From: Acidobacteriota bacterium
GTDB taxonomy: Bacteria; Acidobacteriota; Thermoanaerobaculia; Multivoradales; Multivoraceae
DNA length: 64,000 nt
Direction: 5' to 3'
NCBI GenBank assembly: GCA_028877275.1
Contig: JAPPFP010000024.1
Span: 62,001-126,000 of the forward strand
Shown: one piece after another, positions 25,299-34,282 of the stretch
How positions within the stretch are numbered: position 1 is the stretch's first letter
Layout of the letters: every line of letters begins with the position of its first letter
The notes under the pieces: model-generated
Told to the model about the DNA's origin: nothing
What the model saw: the letters and a program-made list of their open reading frames with translations, nothing else
Database searches by the model: none
Made by a program: the position numbers and the translations under genes

Positions 25299-27197
25299 CT
25301 ACTGGCACGGAAACGCTGTGATGTCCGACTTCGTGCTGGCGGTCGCGCCCTGCGGGTTGCCGTGCGTCCAGCGGCTGCCGTCGGGTCCCGTGATCCACAG
25401 GTTGAAGTCCAGCGTGGTCACCGGCGCCACGAACGCCCAGCGGTGGCCGTTGACTCCACAACCGTCGAGCACCTTGACGAGGACTTCCGGGTTGTTGCGG
25501 CCGAAGAACCACAGAATGCCTGCCTCGCTGGACCAGGCTTCGGCCTTGACCGGGCCTGACTCGCCGTCCTGCGTGACATAGCACATGCTGACCTCGTAGC
25601 CGCCGTCGAATTGAAGAACCACGGTGGTGGGGGTGCAGGTCCCGACCGGGTCCGGGGCCGGTCCGGGATTTGGATCCGGAGGCGGGTCGGGGCTGGGCCC
25701 GGGTCGCGGCGCGCCGCCTCTGCCGGCGAAACCGTCCTTGATCCAGTCGAAGACCTTCGTGTTGGGTACGGTGCCGCGCACGTTCTCCGCCGTGCGGCCG
25801 ACCGCGTAGATCATCACGTCTTCGCCGGCGTGCGTTTCTATCGCCAGCGGGACCGTTGCCTCCTGCCGGTACGCCGTGTGGCTCGTGCTCGTGGGAGTGG
25901 CGCCGCCAAAGCCGACCGTCCTGTCGCTGTTCGGATTGACGCGCGAACCGCTCCGATGCCCCGGTCCGTTGGCGTAGCCCAGGATGGTGTACGGAACACC
26001 ACCCGAGTCTCCGCTCTCAGAGATCGTGCCCCCGGTGTTTATGCCGTGCACCGTCCCCAGGATGCCGTGGTGCGGCTGGTTGCGGAACGACGCGGGCACC
26101 GAGCGTGGTGTGTAGCGCAGATCGGACAGCGGCCGCATCGGGTAACCGGCGATGGTGAAGACGTGGCTGTGGTCCGCAGTCGCGAGGATCAGGGTCTTGT
26201 TGAGATTCACGCTGCGCTGTGCGGCGTTGATCGCGCGATCGAACATCCGGGTGTCGGTGAACGCGCGATAGGCGTTCCCTTCGTGGTGCGCGTGGTCGAT
26301 GCGGCCCCCTTCGACCATCAGAAAGTACGGCTTTCCGGTGGCGCCGAGGATCTGGATCGCCTTCCTCGTCATCTCCTCCAGGCTCGGCTGGCCGGTGTCC
26401 CGGTCCGCTTCGTACTCCAGGTGACTCGACGCGAACAGCCCGATCGCGCGGCCGGAACCGCCCAGCGAGTTCAGCCCCTGCCGGTTCGAGACATAGCGAT
26501 AGCCCCGCTGCCTCAGCTCGGCTAGCAGGTCGCGGCCGTCCGACCGCCGGCCCGGAACGCCGTCGTCGTCCGATGCCGAAGTGGGAAGAAAGTGGCGCCT
26601 GCCGCCGCCGAAGATGACGTGGAGCCCCTCCCCGAGCCGCGTGTTGAAACCCCCTCCGCCGGGTGTCATCTGGGCGGCGATCTCGTTCTCCTGGTTCCGG
26701 TTGTTGACATGGGCGAAGACGGCCGCAGGAGTCGCGTGAGTGACCCGCGTCGTCGTCACGATGCCGACCGCGTAGCCCATCGAGATGGCCAGTTCGCCGA
26801 TGTTGGTCAACCGCTGGCCGTCGCCGTTGCCGTTGAAGTCCGCGTACTCGGTCGTCGGGCCGAAGCCGATCACGCCCGTGTTCGTGTTGACGCCGGTCAT
26901 CATCGCCGACATCGTGGCCGCGCTGTCGGGGGTGATGTAGTCGGCCGACGCCGTGCGGGAGATGGCCGTGTAGGGCATGCGGTCCATTGCCAGTTGCCCG
27001 TCGACGCCGACCGTCGCAATGCGGGTGGACGTGACGGTCGACACCCCCATGCCGTCGCCGACGAACAGGATGACGTTGTTCTTCTGCGCGGAGGCGGGCA
27101 GCGCCGCGCCCAGCAGGAAGGCAACCGTCCAGCGAGCGCACCAGGACGCCGTGGGGATGCCGTGGCTGCGTCGCATCGATAGGAAGGAACTCGGCAT
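25299..27197 (-). CDS. Secreted alkaline phosphatase with shared tail domain
   Basis: 632-residue phosphomonoesterase. ATG at 27197 is chosen over longer frames because AGGAGG lies six bases upstream and a signal peptide then ends at LPASAQ. Metal and catalytic motifs are VGDGMG (Asp48), DSAATMSAMMTG with nucleophile Ser92, EGGRIDHAHH, ATADHSH and HAGEDV. A Pro-rich linker leads to the tail domain (about 520-630), with ILWFFGRNN and VLVKVLDGC. Alkaline phosphatases normally end after the HAGEDV region, so the tail is an addition. It likely releases phosphate from organic compounds outside the cell. Confidence 0.92.
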   Translation of the reverse strand: MPSSFLSMRRSHGIPTASWCARWTVAFLLGAALPASAQKNNVILFVGDGMGVSTVTSTRIATVGVDGQLAMDRMPYTAISRTASADYITPDSAATMSAMMTGVNTNTGVIGFGPTTEYADFNGNGDGQRLTNIGELAISMGYAVGIVTTTRVTHATPAAVFAHVNNRNQENEIAAQMTPGGGGFNTRLGEGLHVIFGGGRRHFLPTSASDDDGVPGRRSDGRDLLAELRQRGYRYVSNRQGLNSLGGSGRAIGLFASSHLEYEADRDTGQPSLEEMTRKAIQILGATGKPYFLMVEGGRIDHAHHEGNAYRAFTDTRMFDRAINAAQRSVNLNKTLILATADHSHVFTIAGYPMRPLSDLRYTPRSVPASFRNQPHHGILGTVHGINTGGTISESGDSGGVPYTILGYANGPGHRSGSRVNPNSDRTVGFGGATPTSTSHTAYRQEATVPLAIETHAGEDVMIYAVGRTAENVRGTVPNTKVFDWIKDGFAGRGGAPRPGPSPDPPPDPNPGPAPDPVGTCTPTTVVLQFDGGYEVSMCYVTQDGESGPVKAEAWSSEAGILWFFGRNNPEVLVKVLDGCGVNGHRWAFVAPVTTLDFNLWITGPDGSRWTHGNPQGATASTKSDITAFPCQ

Positions 27198-27315
27198 GTT
27201 TGGCCTCCTGTCTCCATGGCCCGCTTTCCACCACGAGGCTCTCGTGGGTACCGGGCCGCTGCGTGAATCTGTACCTGTTTCTTCCGGAGGATAGCGACTG
27301 CTAGATTGCGCGGCC

Positions 27316-28977
27316 ATGAGCGACTGGCATCACGCGGACATTCTCGAAGCGATCGCCCAGCACCAGCCGGAGGCGCCGGCGCAGGCCTTCGTGGATCCCC
27401 TGGGCGGCGAACCGGCGCGCCGCTACGCGCAGGCCGAAATGCATCGCCGCGCGAACGGCGTCGCGGCCACGCTGATCGCGCGCGGAGCGAAGCGCCAGGA
27501 CAAGGTGGCGCAGTACCTCTACAACGTGCCGGAGTACCTGGAGTCCGTGCTCGCCTGCTTCAAGGCGTCCCTGGTGCCGGTGAACACGAACTACCGTTAC
27601 GTGGAGGGCGAACTCCTCTACCTGTGGGACAACGCGGACGTCGTGGCGGTGGTCTTCCACGGCTGCTTCGCCTCACGGATCGCTGATCTGCGGTCGAAGA
27701 TGCCAGGGATTCACACGTGGCTCTGGGTCGACGACGGTTCGGGTCCCTGCCCCGAATGGGCGATTCCCTACGAGCAGGCGGCCGCCGCGACGGCGGGCGA
27801 CTCGCTGGCCTTCGAGGCGCCCTGGCCGCGCAGCGGCGACGATCTCTGGCTGCTCTACACCGGCGGCACGACCGGCATGCCGAAGGGCGTCATGTGGCGG
27901 CTCGACGACCTCTGGCTGCTCGGCAACGACAACCGGCCCGAGCCGTTCGATCTCTCGGGCGGCGTCGAGGGCCTCGCGCCCCAGTTCGACGAACTCCTGA
28001 TGCGGCGGGTTTCCCTTCCCGCCTGCCCCCTGATGCACGGTACCGGTTTCCTCACCGCCCTCGGCGGCATGCTGAACGGCGGCACGGTGATCACCCTGGC
28101 CAACCGCCGCTTCGACGCGGTGGCCACGCTCGAGGCGATCACCAGGGAGAAGATCAACGGGATGGCGATCGTCGGCGACGCGTTCGCCAGGCCCATGGTG
28201 CGCGCGCTCGAGGCGGAGCCGGATCGCTTCGACCTGTCCAGCCTCGAAGCCGTGGTCTCCTCGGGCGCGATGTGGAGCGCCGAAGTCAAGCGCGAGCTCC
28301 TGCGGTTCTGTCCGCCGGAGACGATCCTGACGGACAGCCTCGGGTCGTCCGAGTCGATCGGCATGGGCCGCTCGGACTCGACCGCCGGCGAGGCGACCGA
28401 AACGGCCTCCTTCGTCCTCGGCGACAACGCCTGCGTAATCGACGACGACGGCAACAAGGTCGAGCCGGGCTCGGGCGTGCTTGGGCGGATCGCCGTGACC
28501 GGTCACATTCCGGTCGGGTACTACAAGGACCCCGAGAAGACGGCGGCCATATTCACCGAAGTCGACGGCGTCCGCTACTCGATGGCGGGTGACTACGCCA
28601 CCGTCGAGGCCGACGGCTCCCTCAAGCTCTATGGTCGCGGCTCCGTATGCATCAACAGCGGCGGCGAGAAGATCTTCCCCGAAGAAGTCGAGGAAGTGCT
28701 GAAGACCCACCCTTCGGTCCGCGACGCCGTGTGCGTCGGCGTCCCGGACGAGCGCTTCGGTCAGGCGGTCACGGCCGTCGTCGAACTGGACAGCCCCGGA
28801 CGATTCAGCGAGGCGGACGTCATCGGCTGGGTGAAGCGGGAACTGGCGTCCTACAAGGCGCCCAAGCGGGTCCTGGTGCGGGACACGGTGGGGCGGGCGG
28901 CAAACGGCAAGGCCGACTACAACGGCCTGCGGGAGTGGGCGGTCGGTCAACTCGCGGCGCCGGAGGCCACCGGGTGA
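27316..28977 (+). CDS. Acyl-CoA synthetase (AMP-forming)
   Basis: 553-residue ANL-superfamily ligase that activates a carboxylic acid with ATP and CoA. Core motifs are LLYTGGTTGMPKGVMW (P-loop), DSLGSSESIG, GRIAVTGHIPVGYYKDPEKT, GDYATVEADGSLKLYGRGS and the C-terminal NGKADYNGLREW with the catalytic lysine. The length and the MW after the P-loop resemble FadD3-like and related acyl-CoA synthetases rather than long-chain FadD. Its TGA overlaps the GTG start of the hydroxyacid dehydrogenase. It is divergent from the alkaline phosphatase across a 118-base spacer that must hold promoters for both. Confidence 0.92.
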   Translation: MSDWHHADILEAIAQHQPEAPAQAFVDPLGGEPARRYAQAEMHRRANGVAATLIARGAKRQDKVAQYLYNVPEYLESVLACFKASLVPVNTNYRYVEGELLYLWDNADVVAVVFHGCFASRIADLRSKMPGIHTWLWVDDGSGPCPEWAIPYEQAAAATAGDSLAFEAPWPRSGDDLWLLYTGGTTGMPKGVMWRLDDLWLLGNDNRPEPFDLSGGVEGLAPQFDELLMRRVSLPACPLMHGTGFLTALGGMLNGGTVITLANRRFDAVATLEAITREKINGMAIVGDAFARPMVRALEAEPDRFDLSSLEAVVSSGAMWSAEVKRELLRFCPPETILTDSLGSSESIGMGRSDSTAGEATETASFVLGDNACVIDDDGNKVEPGSGVLGRIAVTGHIPVGYYKDPEKTAAIFTEVDGVRYSMAGDYATVEADGSLKLYGRGSVCINSGGEKIFPEEVEEVLKTHPSVRDAVCVGVPDERFGQAVTAVVELDSPGRFSEADVIGWVKRELASYKAPKRVLVRDTVGRAANGKADYNGLREWAVGQLAAPEATG

Positions 28978-30035
28978 GCACGCCCGCGAAGCAAAAGGTC
29001 GTCGTCCAGTTGCCGGGCATCGCCAAGGCGCCGTCCGTCGATACCCGGTACGCCTTCGAACTGGAGGCCCTCCTTCCGGTGGCGGAACTGGTCGAGGTGG
29101 CGGCGACGTCGGAAGAGGAGTTCCTGGCCGAGGCATCGGACGCGGCGGCCGTCATCACTTCCTGGGGTTTTCGCATCAGCCGGTCCGTGGTTGCCGGTCT
29201 CGACGAGTGCATCGTGATCGGTGTGGGCAGCGTCGGCGTCGACATGGTCGACGTCGAGGCGGCGACCGAAGCCGGCATCGTCGTCACCAACGTGCCGGAC
29301 GTGTTCATCGAGGAGGTGGCCGACCACACGATGGCGCTGCTTCTGGCCGGAGCGAGGCGGATGCGCGAGATGGACTCGATGGTCCGCCGCGGTGACTGGT
29401 TTCAGGGCCGTCCTCTGCTCAATGAGGTGCCGCGGCTCTGGGGCCAGACCCTGGGGCTCGTTTCCTTCGGCAACGTGGCGCGGGCGGTGGCGCGGCGGGC
29501 GAAGCCCTTCGGTCTGCAGGTCATCGCGCACGACCCCTACGTCAGCGAGCTGAAGATGACGGGAGAAGGTGTCGAACCCGTCAGCTTCGGGGAGTTGCTG
29601 GAGCGGTCCGACTACCTGTCGATCCACGCGCCGCTGAACGCGGAGACCCGGCACATGCTCTCGTCGCGGGAGTTCACGGCGATGAAGAAGAACGCGGTCG
29701 TGATCAACGCCGGCCGCGGACCGACCATCGACGAAGCGGCCCTGATCGAGGCTCTCGCATCGGGCAGCATCGCCGCCGCGGCTCTCGACGTCCTGGAGCG
29801 TGAGCCGCCGGCCGCGGACAACCCGCTGCTGGCGATGGACAACGTGATCCTCACGCCGCACGTCGCGTCGGCCACCACGCGCATGCGCCCCGAGACGCGA
29901 CGGCGGGTCGGTCGGGAGGTCGCCCTGGCCCTTTCCGGCCGCTGGCCGATGAGCTGCGTGAATCCGACGGTGCTTCCGAGAGTGGAACTCGAGCGCTGGC
30001 AGCCGGTGCCGATGGAGCGCGGTCCGAACCGCTAG
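28974..30035 (+). CDS. D-isomer-specific 2-hydroxyacid dehydrogenase
   Basis: 353-residue NAD-dependent dehydrogenase. The start is GTG at 28974, overlapping the stop of the acyl-CoA synthetase (GTGA). Nucleotide-binding motif GLVSFGNVARAVARRAKPFG, then SIHAPLNAETRHM, NAGRGPTIDEAALIEAL and the catalytic histidine in LTPHVAS. Overall similar to the C-terminal-binding-protein/phosphoglycerate-dehydrogenase-like branch. Substrate not readable; translational coupling suggests it handles a hydroxy- or keto-acid related to the ligase substrate. Confidence 0.9.
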   Translation: MSTPAKQKVVVQLPGIAKAPSVDTRYAFELEALLPVAELVEVAATSEEEFLAEASDAAAVITSWGFRISRSVVAGLDECIVIGVGSVGVDMVDVEAATEAGIVVTNVPDVFIEEVADHTMALLLAGARRMREMDSMVRRGDWFQGRPLLNEVPRLWGQTLGLVSFGNVARAVARRAKPFGLQVIAHDPYVSELKMTGEGVEPVSFGELLERSDYLSIHAPLNAETRHMLSSREFTAMKKNAVVINAGRGPTIDEAALIEALASGSIAAAALDVLEREPPAADNPLLAMDNVILTPHVASATTRMRPETRRRVGREVALALSGRWPMSCVNPTVLPRVELERWQPVPMERGPNR

Positions 30036-30041
30036 GCGGCC

Positions 30042-30536
30042 CTAGTCTTCGGAACGCGGCGTGCTGAACCAGGCCACCCGACCACAGTACGGTTCGACTT
30101 CGCTCCATGACGTGATGTCGAGGTGCACGCACGCCACCGCGGCGGTGACGAAGCGGGGCGGATCGTCGCCGGTCAGCCGACGCACGAGTTCGGCACAGGT
30201 GGGCTGGTGGCCGACGATCAGGATCGAGTTCGCTTCGTCGTCCTGATCGCGCAGGAGGTCGATCACGCTGCCGGGGGAGGCGAGGTAGAGCGCCGGCTCC
30301 AGAATCGTCGTGCGGTTCCAGTTGCCGGCCGCGACGGCCAGTTCGATCGTTTGCCGCGTGCGCATTGCGGACGAACAGAGGATCCGGTCGGGCAGGGCCT
30401 GCCGGTGGGCGAGTTTCCGACCCATGGTTCGGGCGGCCTTGAGACCCCGGGCGTTCAGGGGTCGCTCGTGGTCGACTCCGCCGTAGGCGGCGTTCCAGTC
30501 CGACTTCGCGTGCCGGAGCACGTAGAGGACGCGCAC
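30042..30536 (-). CDS. sixA: SixA-like phosphohistidine phosphatase
   Basis: 164-residue histidine phosphatase. Start chosen at GTG 30536, giving VRVLYVLRHAKSDW directly at the N-terminus, as in SixA, which has RHG/RHA at residues 8-10. The second catalytic region is LIVGHQPTCAELVRRL. SixA removes phosphate from histidines in phosphorelay or nitrogen-PTS proteins. It converges on the hydroxyacid dehydrogenase (6 bases between stops) and diverges from the S41 peptidase gene. Confidence 0.85.
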   Translation of the reverse strand: MRVLYVLRHAKSDWNAAYGGVDHERPLNARGLKAARTMGRKLAHRQALPDRILCSSAMRTRQTIELAVAAGNWNRTTILEPALYLASPGSVIDLLRDQDDEANSILIVGHQPTCAELVRRLTGDDPPRFVTAAVACVHLDITSWSEVEPYCGRVAWFSTPRSED

Positions 30537-30611
30537 GGCAGACGACGCTAGCACCGTACCCAGCGGCTCCGTCGCGCTGTCGCAAGGAAGGGCCTGTAGC
30601 ATTCCGCGACC

Positions 30612-32048
30612 ATGCAGGGTGCGGAACGATGGCGCCGGGCGGCGTGGCTTGCCGTTCTCGGCCTCGCGGTAGCTACGGCGGTCGAGGCGCAGCCGACGGA
30701 TCGGCCGGCCGGTCCAGCGGCAAGTCTCAACGTCGAGACGTTCGACTTCGCCTGGCGGAGGATCGCCGACACGTTCTGGGATGAGTCGATGGGCGGCGTC
30801 GACTGGCAGAAGGTGGCCGACGAGCTGCGGCCCCGGGCCCGGGATGCGGCGGACAACGCCGAGTTGCGTCTCGTTCTGCAGGACATGCTCTCCCGGCTGG
30901 GTCAGTCCCACTTCGGCGTCTTGCCGGGGCGGGGGGCGGTCGAAAGCCCACTGCCGGTGGACGACTCGGAGGAGACGGGTGGATGCACCCGGGCGTTGAT
31001 CCGCGCCGTGGCGGGAGCTGGCGGCTCCGCCGCCTCGGACGCGGGGCCGGGGTTCGATGTCCGCTTCATCGACTCGACACCTGTTGTGAGTCGGGTCGAA
31101 CCCGGTTCGTCGGCCGACCGTCAGGGCATCCGCATGGGACTCGAGGTCGTTCGGGTCGAGAACCAGAACCTGGCGGCGCTCGAAGGTTGCCTCGGACTGG
31201 AGTCCCTCGATCCGTGGGTCGCGAAGATGGTGCGGCTGCGGGCCGTCGAGGGCCTGCTCTATGGAGACGCCGGCGATCCGGTCGGGGTGGAGTTCGCGGA
31301 CCGGGCGGGCGATCAGTCCATGTTCGAACTCGAACGAACCCACCATCCCGACGCGGTGGAGTTGGGCTTCGGCAACCTGCCGAAGATGCGGTACCTGTTC
31401 GCGACCGACGTACTGGAGACAGCTGCCGGTCGCGTCCTCGTCGTGCGCTTCAACGTCTGGCTACTTCCAGTGATCCGGGCTGTCGAGGCCGCGCTGTACG
31501 GCGAGTCCGCCGAAGGCGCGCCGGCCGTCGACGGCGTGTTGATCGACCTGCGCGGCAATCCCGGCGGTGTCGCCGGCACGGCCGTCGGTGTTGCCGGCTA
31601 CCTGCTCGAAGAGAGGGTCGTTCTGGGCAGGATGAAGAACCGGAACACGGAGCTGAATCTGGTCGTCTACCCGCGGCAGATCTCGAGCGCCGGGAAGAAG
31701 ATCGAGGGATTCGCGGGTCCGGTCGCCGTGTTGATCGACGGCGGCAGTGCCAGCACCAGCGAGATCTTCGCCGCCGGCCTCCAGGACCATGGTCGTGCGC
31801 GCCTGTTCGGAGCGCCGAGCGCCGCGGCGGCACTGCCTTCGGTGATCGAGGGGATGCCGAACGGCGACCTGCTGATGCACGCGATCGCCGACTTCGAGCG
31901 GCCCAGCGGTGAACGGGTCGAGGGCAGGCCGGTCGTGCCCGAGTCCCCCGTGTCGCTCACCCGCGAGGGGCTCCTCGCCGGAAGGGACGAGCCACGCGAC
32001 GCGGCGCTGGCCTGGATCGTCTCGGAACTCAAGAGGGATGGTGGATGA
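30612..32048 (+). CDS. S41 family peptidase (C-terminal processing type)
   Basis: 478-residue exported serine protease. A signal peptide ends near AVEAQP; an N-terminal helical domain is followed by a PDZ-like region (about 140-200, VVSRVEPGSSADRQGIRMG) and the peptidase core with GVLIDLRGNPGG and the GGSASTSEIFAAGL active-site segment. The GKG lysine of tail-specific proteases is not visible; GAPSAAAALPS stands there instead, a feature of a divergent S41 branch. It probably cleaves periplasmic or surface proteins. Its stop overlaps the start of the membrane protein gene (ATGA). Confidence 0.85.
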   Translation: MQGAERWRRAAWLAVLGLAVATAVEAQPTDRPAGPAASLNVETFDFAWRRIADTFWDESMGGVDWQKVADELRPRARDAADNAELRLVLQDMLSRLGQSHFGVLPGRGAVESPLPVDDSEETGGCTRALIRAVAGAGGSAASDAGPGFDVRFIDSTPVVSRVEPGSSADRQGIRMGLEVVRVENQNLAALEGCLGLESLDPWVAKMVRLRAVEGLLYGDAGDPVGVEFADRAGDQSMFELERTHHPDAVELGFGNLPKMRYLFATDVLETAAGRVLVVRFNVWLLPVIRAVEAALYGESAEGAPAVDGVLIDLRGNPGGVAGTAVGVAGYLLEERVVLGRMKNRNTELNLVVYPRQISSAGKKIEGFAGPVAVLIDGGSASTSEIFAAGLQDHGRARLFGAPSAAAALPSVIEGMPNGDLLMHAIADFERPSGERVEGRPVVPESPVSLTREGLLAGRDEPRDAALAWIVSELKRDGG

Positions 32049-32638
32049 ACATCAGTCTCTGGAGCGAGGGAGTCAGTCTCGGCCGGTTCGGTAGCGAGGG
32101 TGCGCTCGGCCCGCCCTGGCTTTGGGTGGTCGCGGGTCTGCTGCTGCTCCTGCTGGGGCGCCAGCTCTATACGGCGTTGATCGGTCTGGTCGGTTTCTTC
32201 GTCGTCTACGGCGTTCCGCAGGACCTGCTGCCCCTGGCGAGCGAGATGCGGCTGGCGATCGCGGTCGGCGTCGGCGTTCTCGCAGCGCTGCTCGCCTTCA
32301 TCGTGCGCAAGGTCGCGGTTGCCCTCGCGGGGGCCCTGCTGGGCGCCGGGGCGGCGTTGTGGGCGATCAGCTTCTACGGCGCCCGGTGGGACATCCTGTG
32401 GTGGATCGTGATCGCGGCGGCCGCCGTGCTCGGTGCGTGGGTGCTGCGTGTCGTGTTCGAGACGGCGTTGATTGTCGTCTCGTCGTTCGTCGGGGCCCTG
32501 CTGATCGTCGCGGCAGTCGGCCTCGAAGGGCTGCCCGCGCATGCCGGTGTCGCGTTGCTGATCGTGATCGGCGTGGCGTTCCAGATGCGACGCCGGCGGG
32601 CGGCGGACAGGGACGCGAAGAAGGCGTCGGCCAGCTAG
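32045..32638 (+). CDS. Integral membrane protein, unknown function
   Basis: 197 residues with about six to seven hydrophobic helices (from about residue 24 to 185) separated by very short loops and a basic cytoplasmic C-terminus (MRRRRAADRDAKK). The compact repeated Gly-rich helices resemble DUF4203/TMEM198-like proteins, but I cannot confirm that. ATGA overlap with the S41 peptidase gene indicates translational coupling and perhaps a joint role at the membrane. Confidence 0.7.
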   Translation: MNISLWSEGVSLGRFGSEGALGPPWLWVVAGLLLLLLGRQLYTALIGLVGFFVVYGVPQDLLPLASEMRLAIAVGVGVLAALLAFIVRKVAVALAGALLGAGAALWAISFYGARWDILWWIVIAAAAVLGAWVLRVVFETALIVVSSFVGALLIVAAVGLEGLPAHAGVALLIVIGVAFQMRRRRAADRDAKKASAS

Positions 32639-32644
32639 GATTCC

Positions 32645-33082
32645 ATGGTGCGTGGAACGCTGCTCCTGGCCGTTCTGGCCGCGCTGTCCGGAATCGCCGC
32701 TGAAGCCCGGGCCCAGGAGCCGGAGGGGTCGTGCACAGGCGACGGCACGACTCTCTGCCTGAACGACGATCGCTTTCGCGTGACCGTGCAATGGGAGAAC
32801 GCGGCGGGCGATTCTGGTGACGGTCAGGGGGTCCAACTGACCGGCGACACCGGCTACTTCTGGTTCTTCAGCGAAGACAATGTCGAGGTCGTGATCAAGG
32901 TGCTGAACGGTTGCGGCATCGGCGACGGGGCCTACTGGGTCTTCATCGGGGGCTTGACCGACGTTCGGGTCGAAGTCGACGTCGAGGACGTCGAGGCGGA
33001 GGAGACGAAGACCTACGCCAACGAACTCGGCACGCTCTTCGTGCCGGTGTCCGACACGGCGGCCTTCCTGACCTGCGATTGA
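32645..33082 (+). CDS. Small secreted protein consisting of the shared tail domain
   Basis: 145 residues: a signal peptide ending near AEARAQ followed by a single domain. Its core YFWFFSEDN, VVIKVLNGCG, YWVFIGGLTDV and the closing SDTAAFLTC match, position by position, the C-terminal domains of the esterase, unknown protein and alkaline phosphatase at 18.4-27.2 kb. Sequence start DRFRVTVQW is the form I recall from secreted proteins of Acidobacteriota. Two cysteine pairs (SCTGDGTTLC and the NGC...LTC pair) could form disulfides. Function unknown; its existence alone shows the module folds independently. Confidence 0.75.
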   Translation: MVRGTLLLAVLAALSGIAAEARAQEPEGSCTGDGTTLCLNDDRFRVTVQWENAAGDSGDGQGVQLTGDTGYFWFFSEDNVEVVIKVLNGCGIGDGAYWVFIGGLTDVRVEVDVEDVEAEETKTYANELGTLFVPVSDTAAFLTCD

Positions 33083-33091
33083 CGAGGCGAG

Positions 33092-34282
33092 CTACGCGTC
33101 GGAAGCGTTGGGCATCGTCACGGCGACCGTGCCGGCGCCGGCCGCGGTGGCGCCTCCGGCCGAGGCGGCCAGCAGCGTCGCCTGTCCCGGGCGGAGGCTC
33201 AGGGCGCCGGCGGGGTTGCGAATCTCGAGATCGCCTTCCAGAGCGAGGACAATCCGCACGTTGTCGTCGGCGGGAAGCGGCGCCGGGCCGCGACCCGCGA
33301 CGTCCAGAACGTCGAGCCGGAAGTCCGCTACCGGCGGCGTGAAGGCGGTGCGCCGGCCCCAGGGATGTTCCTCGACCTCGGGCTCCAGGCTGGCTGCTCC
33401 CGCGGCCTCGTAGACGAGGATGTCGAGGAGTTCAGCAGCGTCGACCCGTTTGGACGTCAGTCCGAGGCGCAGGACGTTGTCGGAGTTCGCCATGACCTCG
33501 ACCCCCGAGCCCTCCAGGTAGCTGTGAGGCACGCCCGGTCCGGTGAAGAGCGCCTGTCCCGGCTCTAGCCGGATCAGCCTCAGGATCAAGGGCGCTATGA
33601 CCAGTGGATCTTCGAGATGGAACGCGGCGATCCGGTCGATCCAGCGCAGCGCGTCCCGCCGTTCCGGGTCTGCGCGGTCGGCGGCGAGCCGGGCGGCGCC
33701 AGTGACCCTGGCGGCAAGCTCCGTTCCCGCCCGCCCCGTCAAGGCGTCGAGCAACGGCCGGTAGGCGGCCGCTCCCTCGGACTCGAGGCGCTGGACATGC
33801 GGTTCGAGCTCCTCCAGACCAAGGGCGCCGAGCAGGGCTGCCGCTTCCGCGGGCGGCCGGAAGCCGGAGAGGGCGGAAAACGCGGTCAGCGCGTAGAGCA
33901 GCTCCGGCTTGTGGTTCGGATCCCGGTAGTTGCCGGGCGCGCCGCCCGCGAAGCCGCGAGCGGCCTGCTCTCGGCTCGGATGGGCCTGGATCGACAGCGG
34001 CCTGCCCGCCGAAAGGACCTTGGTCAGAAACGGCAGCGCGGAGTAGGAGCCCAGAACGTCGACCGGCCGTTCGGCGATCAAACGGTCGAGCGGAATCGAG
34101 CCGGCGTCGCTTGATCCGATGACGACGTCGGCCGGTGCGTCCGGGTGGCTCCCGAACCAGAGTTCGGCTTCGGGCCTGCCGCTGGGTTCGCGGCCGCAGA
34201 GACGGGGGATGAAGTCGGGCGTCCCCCAGTCGTAATTCCGGACGCGCGGCAGAAGCCGGAGGGGACGGTCGAGCGGCGTCAT
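33092..34282 (-). CDS. manA: Mannose-6-phosphate isomerase, class I
   Basis: 396-residue zinc enzyme converting mannose-6-phosphate and fructose-6-phosphate. Motifs: NYDWGTPDFIP, the zinc ligands in SIQAHPS and YRDPNHKPELLYAL, and GVPHSYLEGSGVEVMANSDNVLRLGLTSKRVD near the end of the catalytic domain. Length is normal for the class. ATG overlaps the stop of the MobA-like gene by four bases (ATGA), so it is the last gene of a minus-strand operon starting with the XdhC pieces; a metabolic reason for that grouping is not obvious. Confidence 0.92.
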   Translation of the reverse strand: MTPLDRPLRLLPRVRNYDWGTPDFIPRLCGREPSGRPEAELWFGSHPDAPADVVIGSSDAGSIPLDRLIAERPVDVLGSYSALPFLTKVLSAGRPLSIQAHPSREQAARGFAGGAPGNYRDPNHKPELLYALTAFSALSGFRPPAEAAALLGALGLEELEPHVQRLESEGAAAYRPLLDALTGRAGTELAARVTGAARLAADRADPERRDALRWIDRIAAFHLEDPLVIAPLILRLIRLEPGQALFTGPGVPHSYLEGSGVEVMANSDNVLRLGLTSKRVDAAELLDILVYEAAGAASLEPEVEEHPWGRRTAFTPPVADFRLDVLDVAGRGPAPLPADDNVRIVLALEGDLEIRNPAGALSLRPGQATLLAASAGGATAAGAGTVAVTMPNASDA

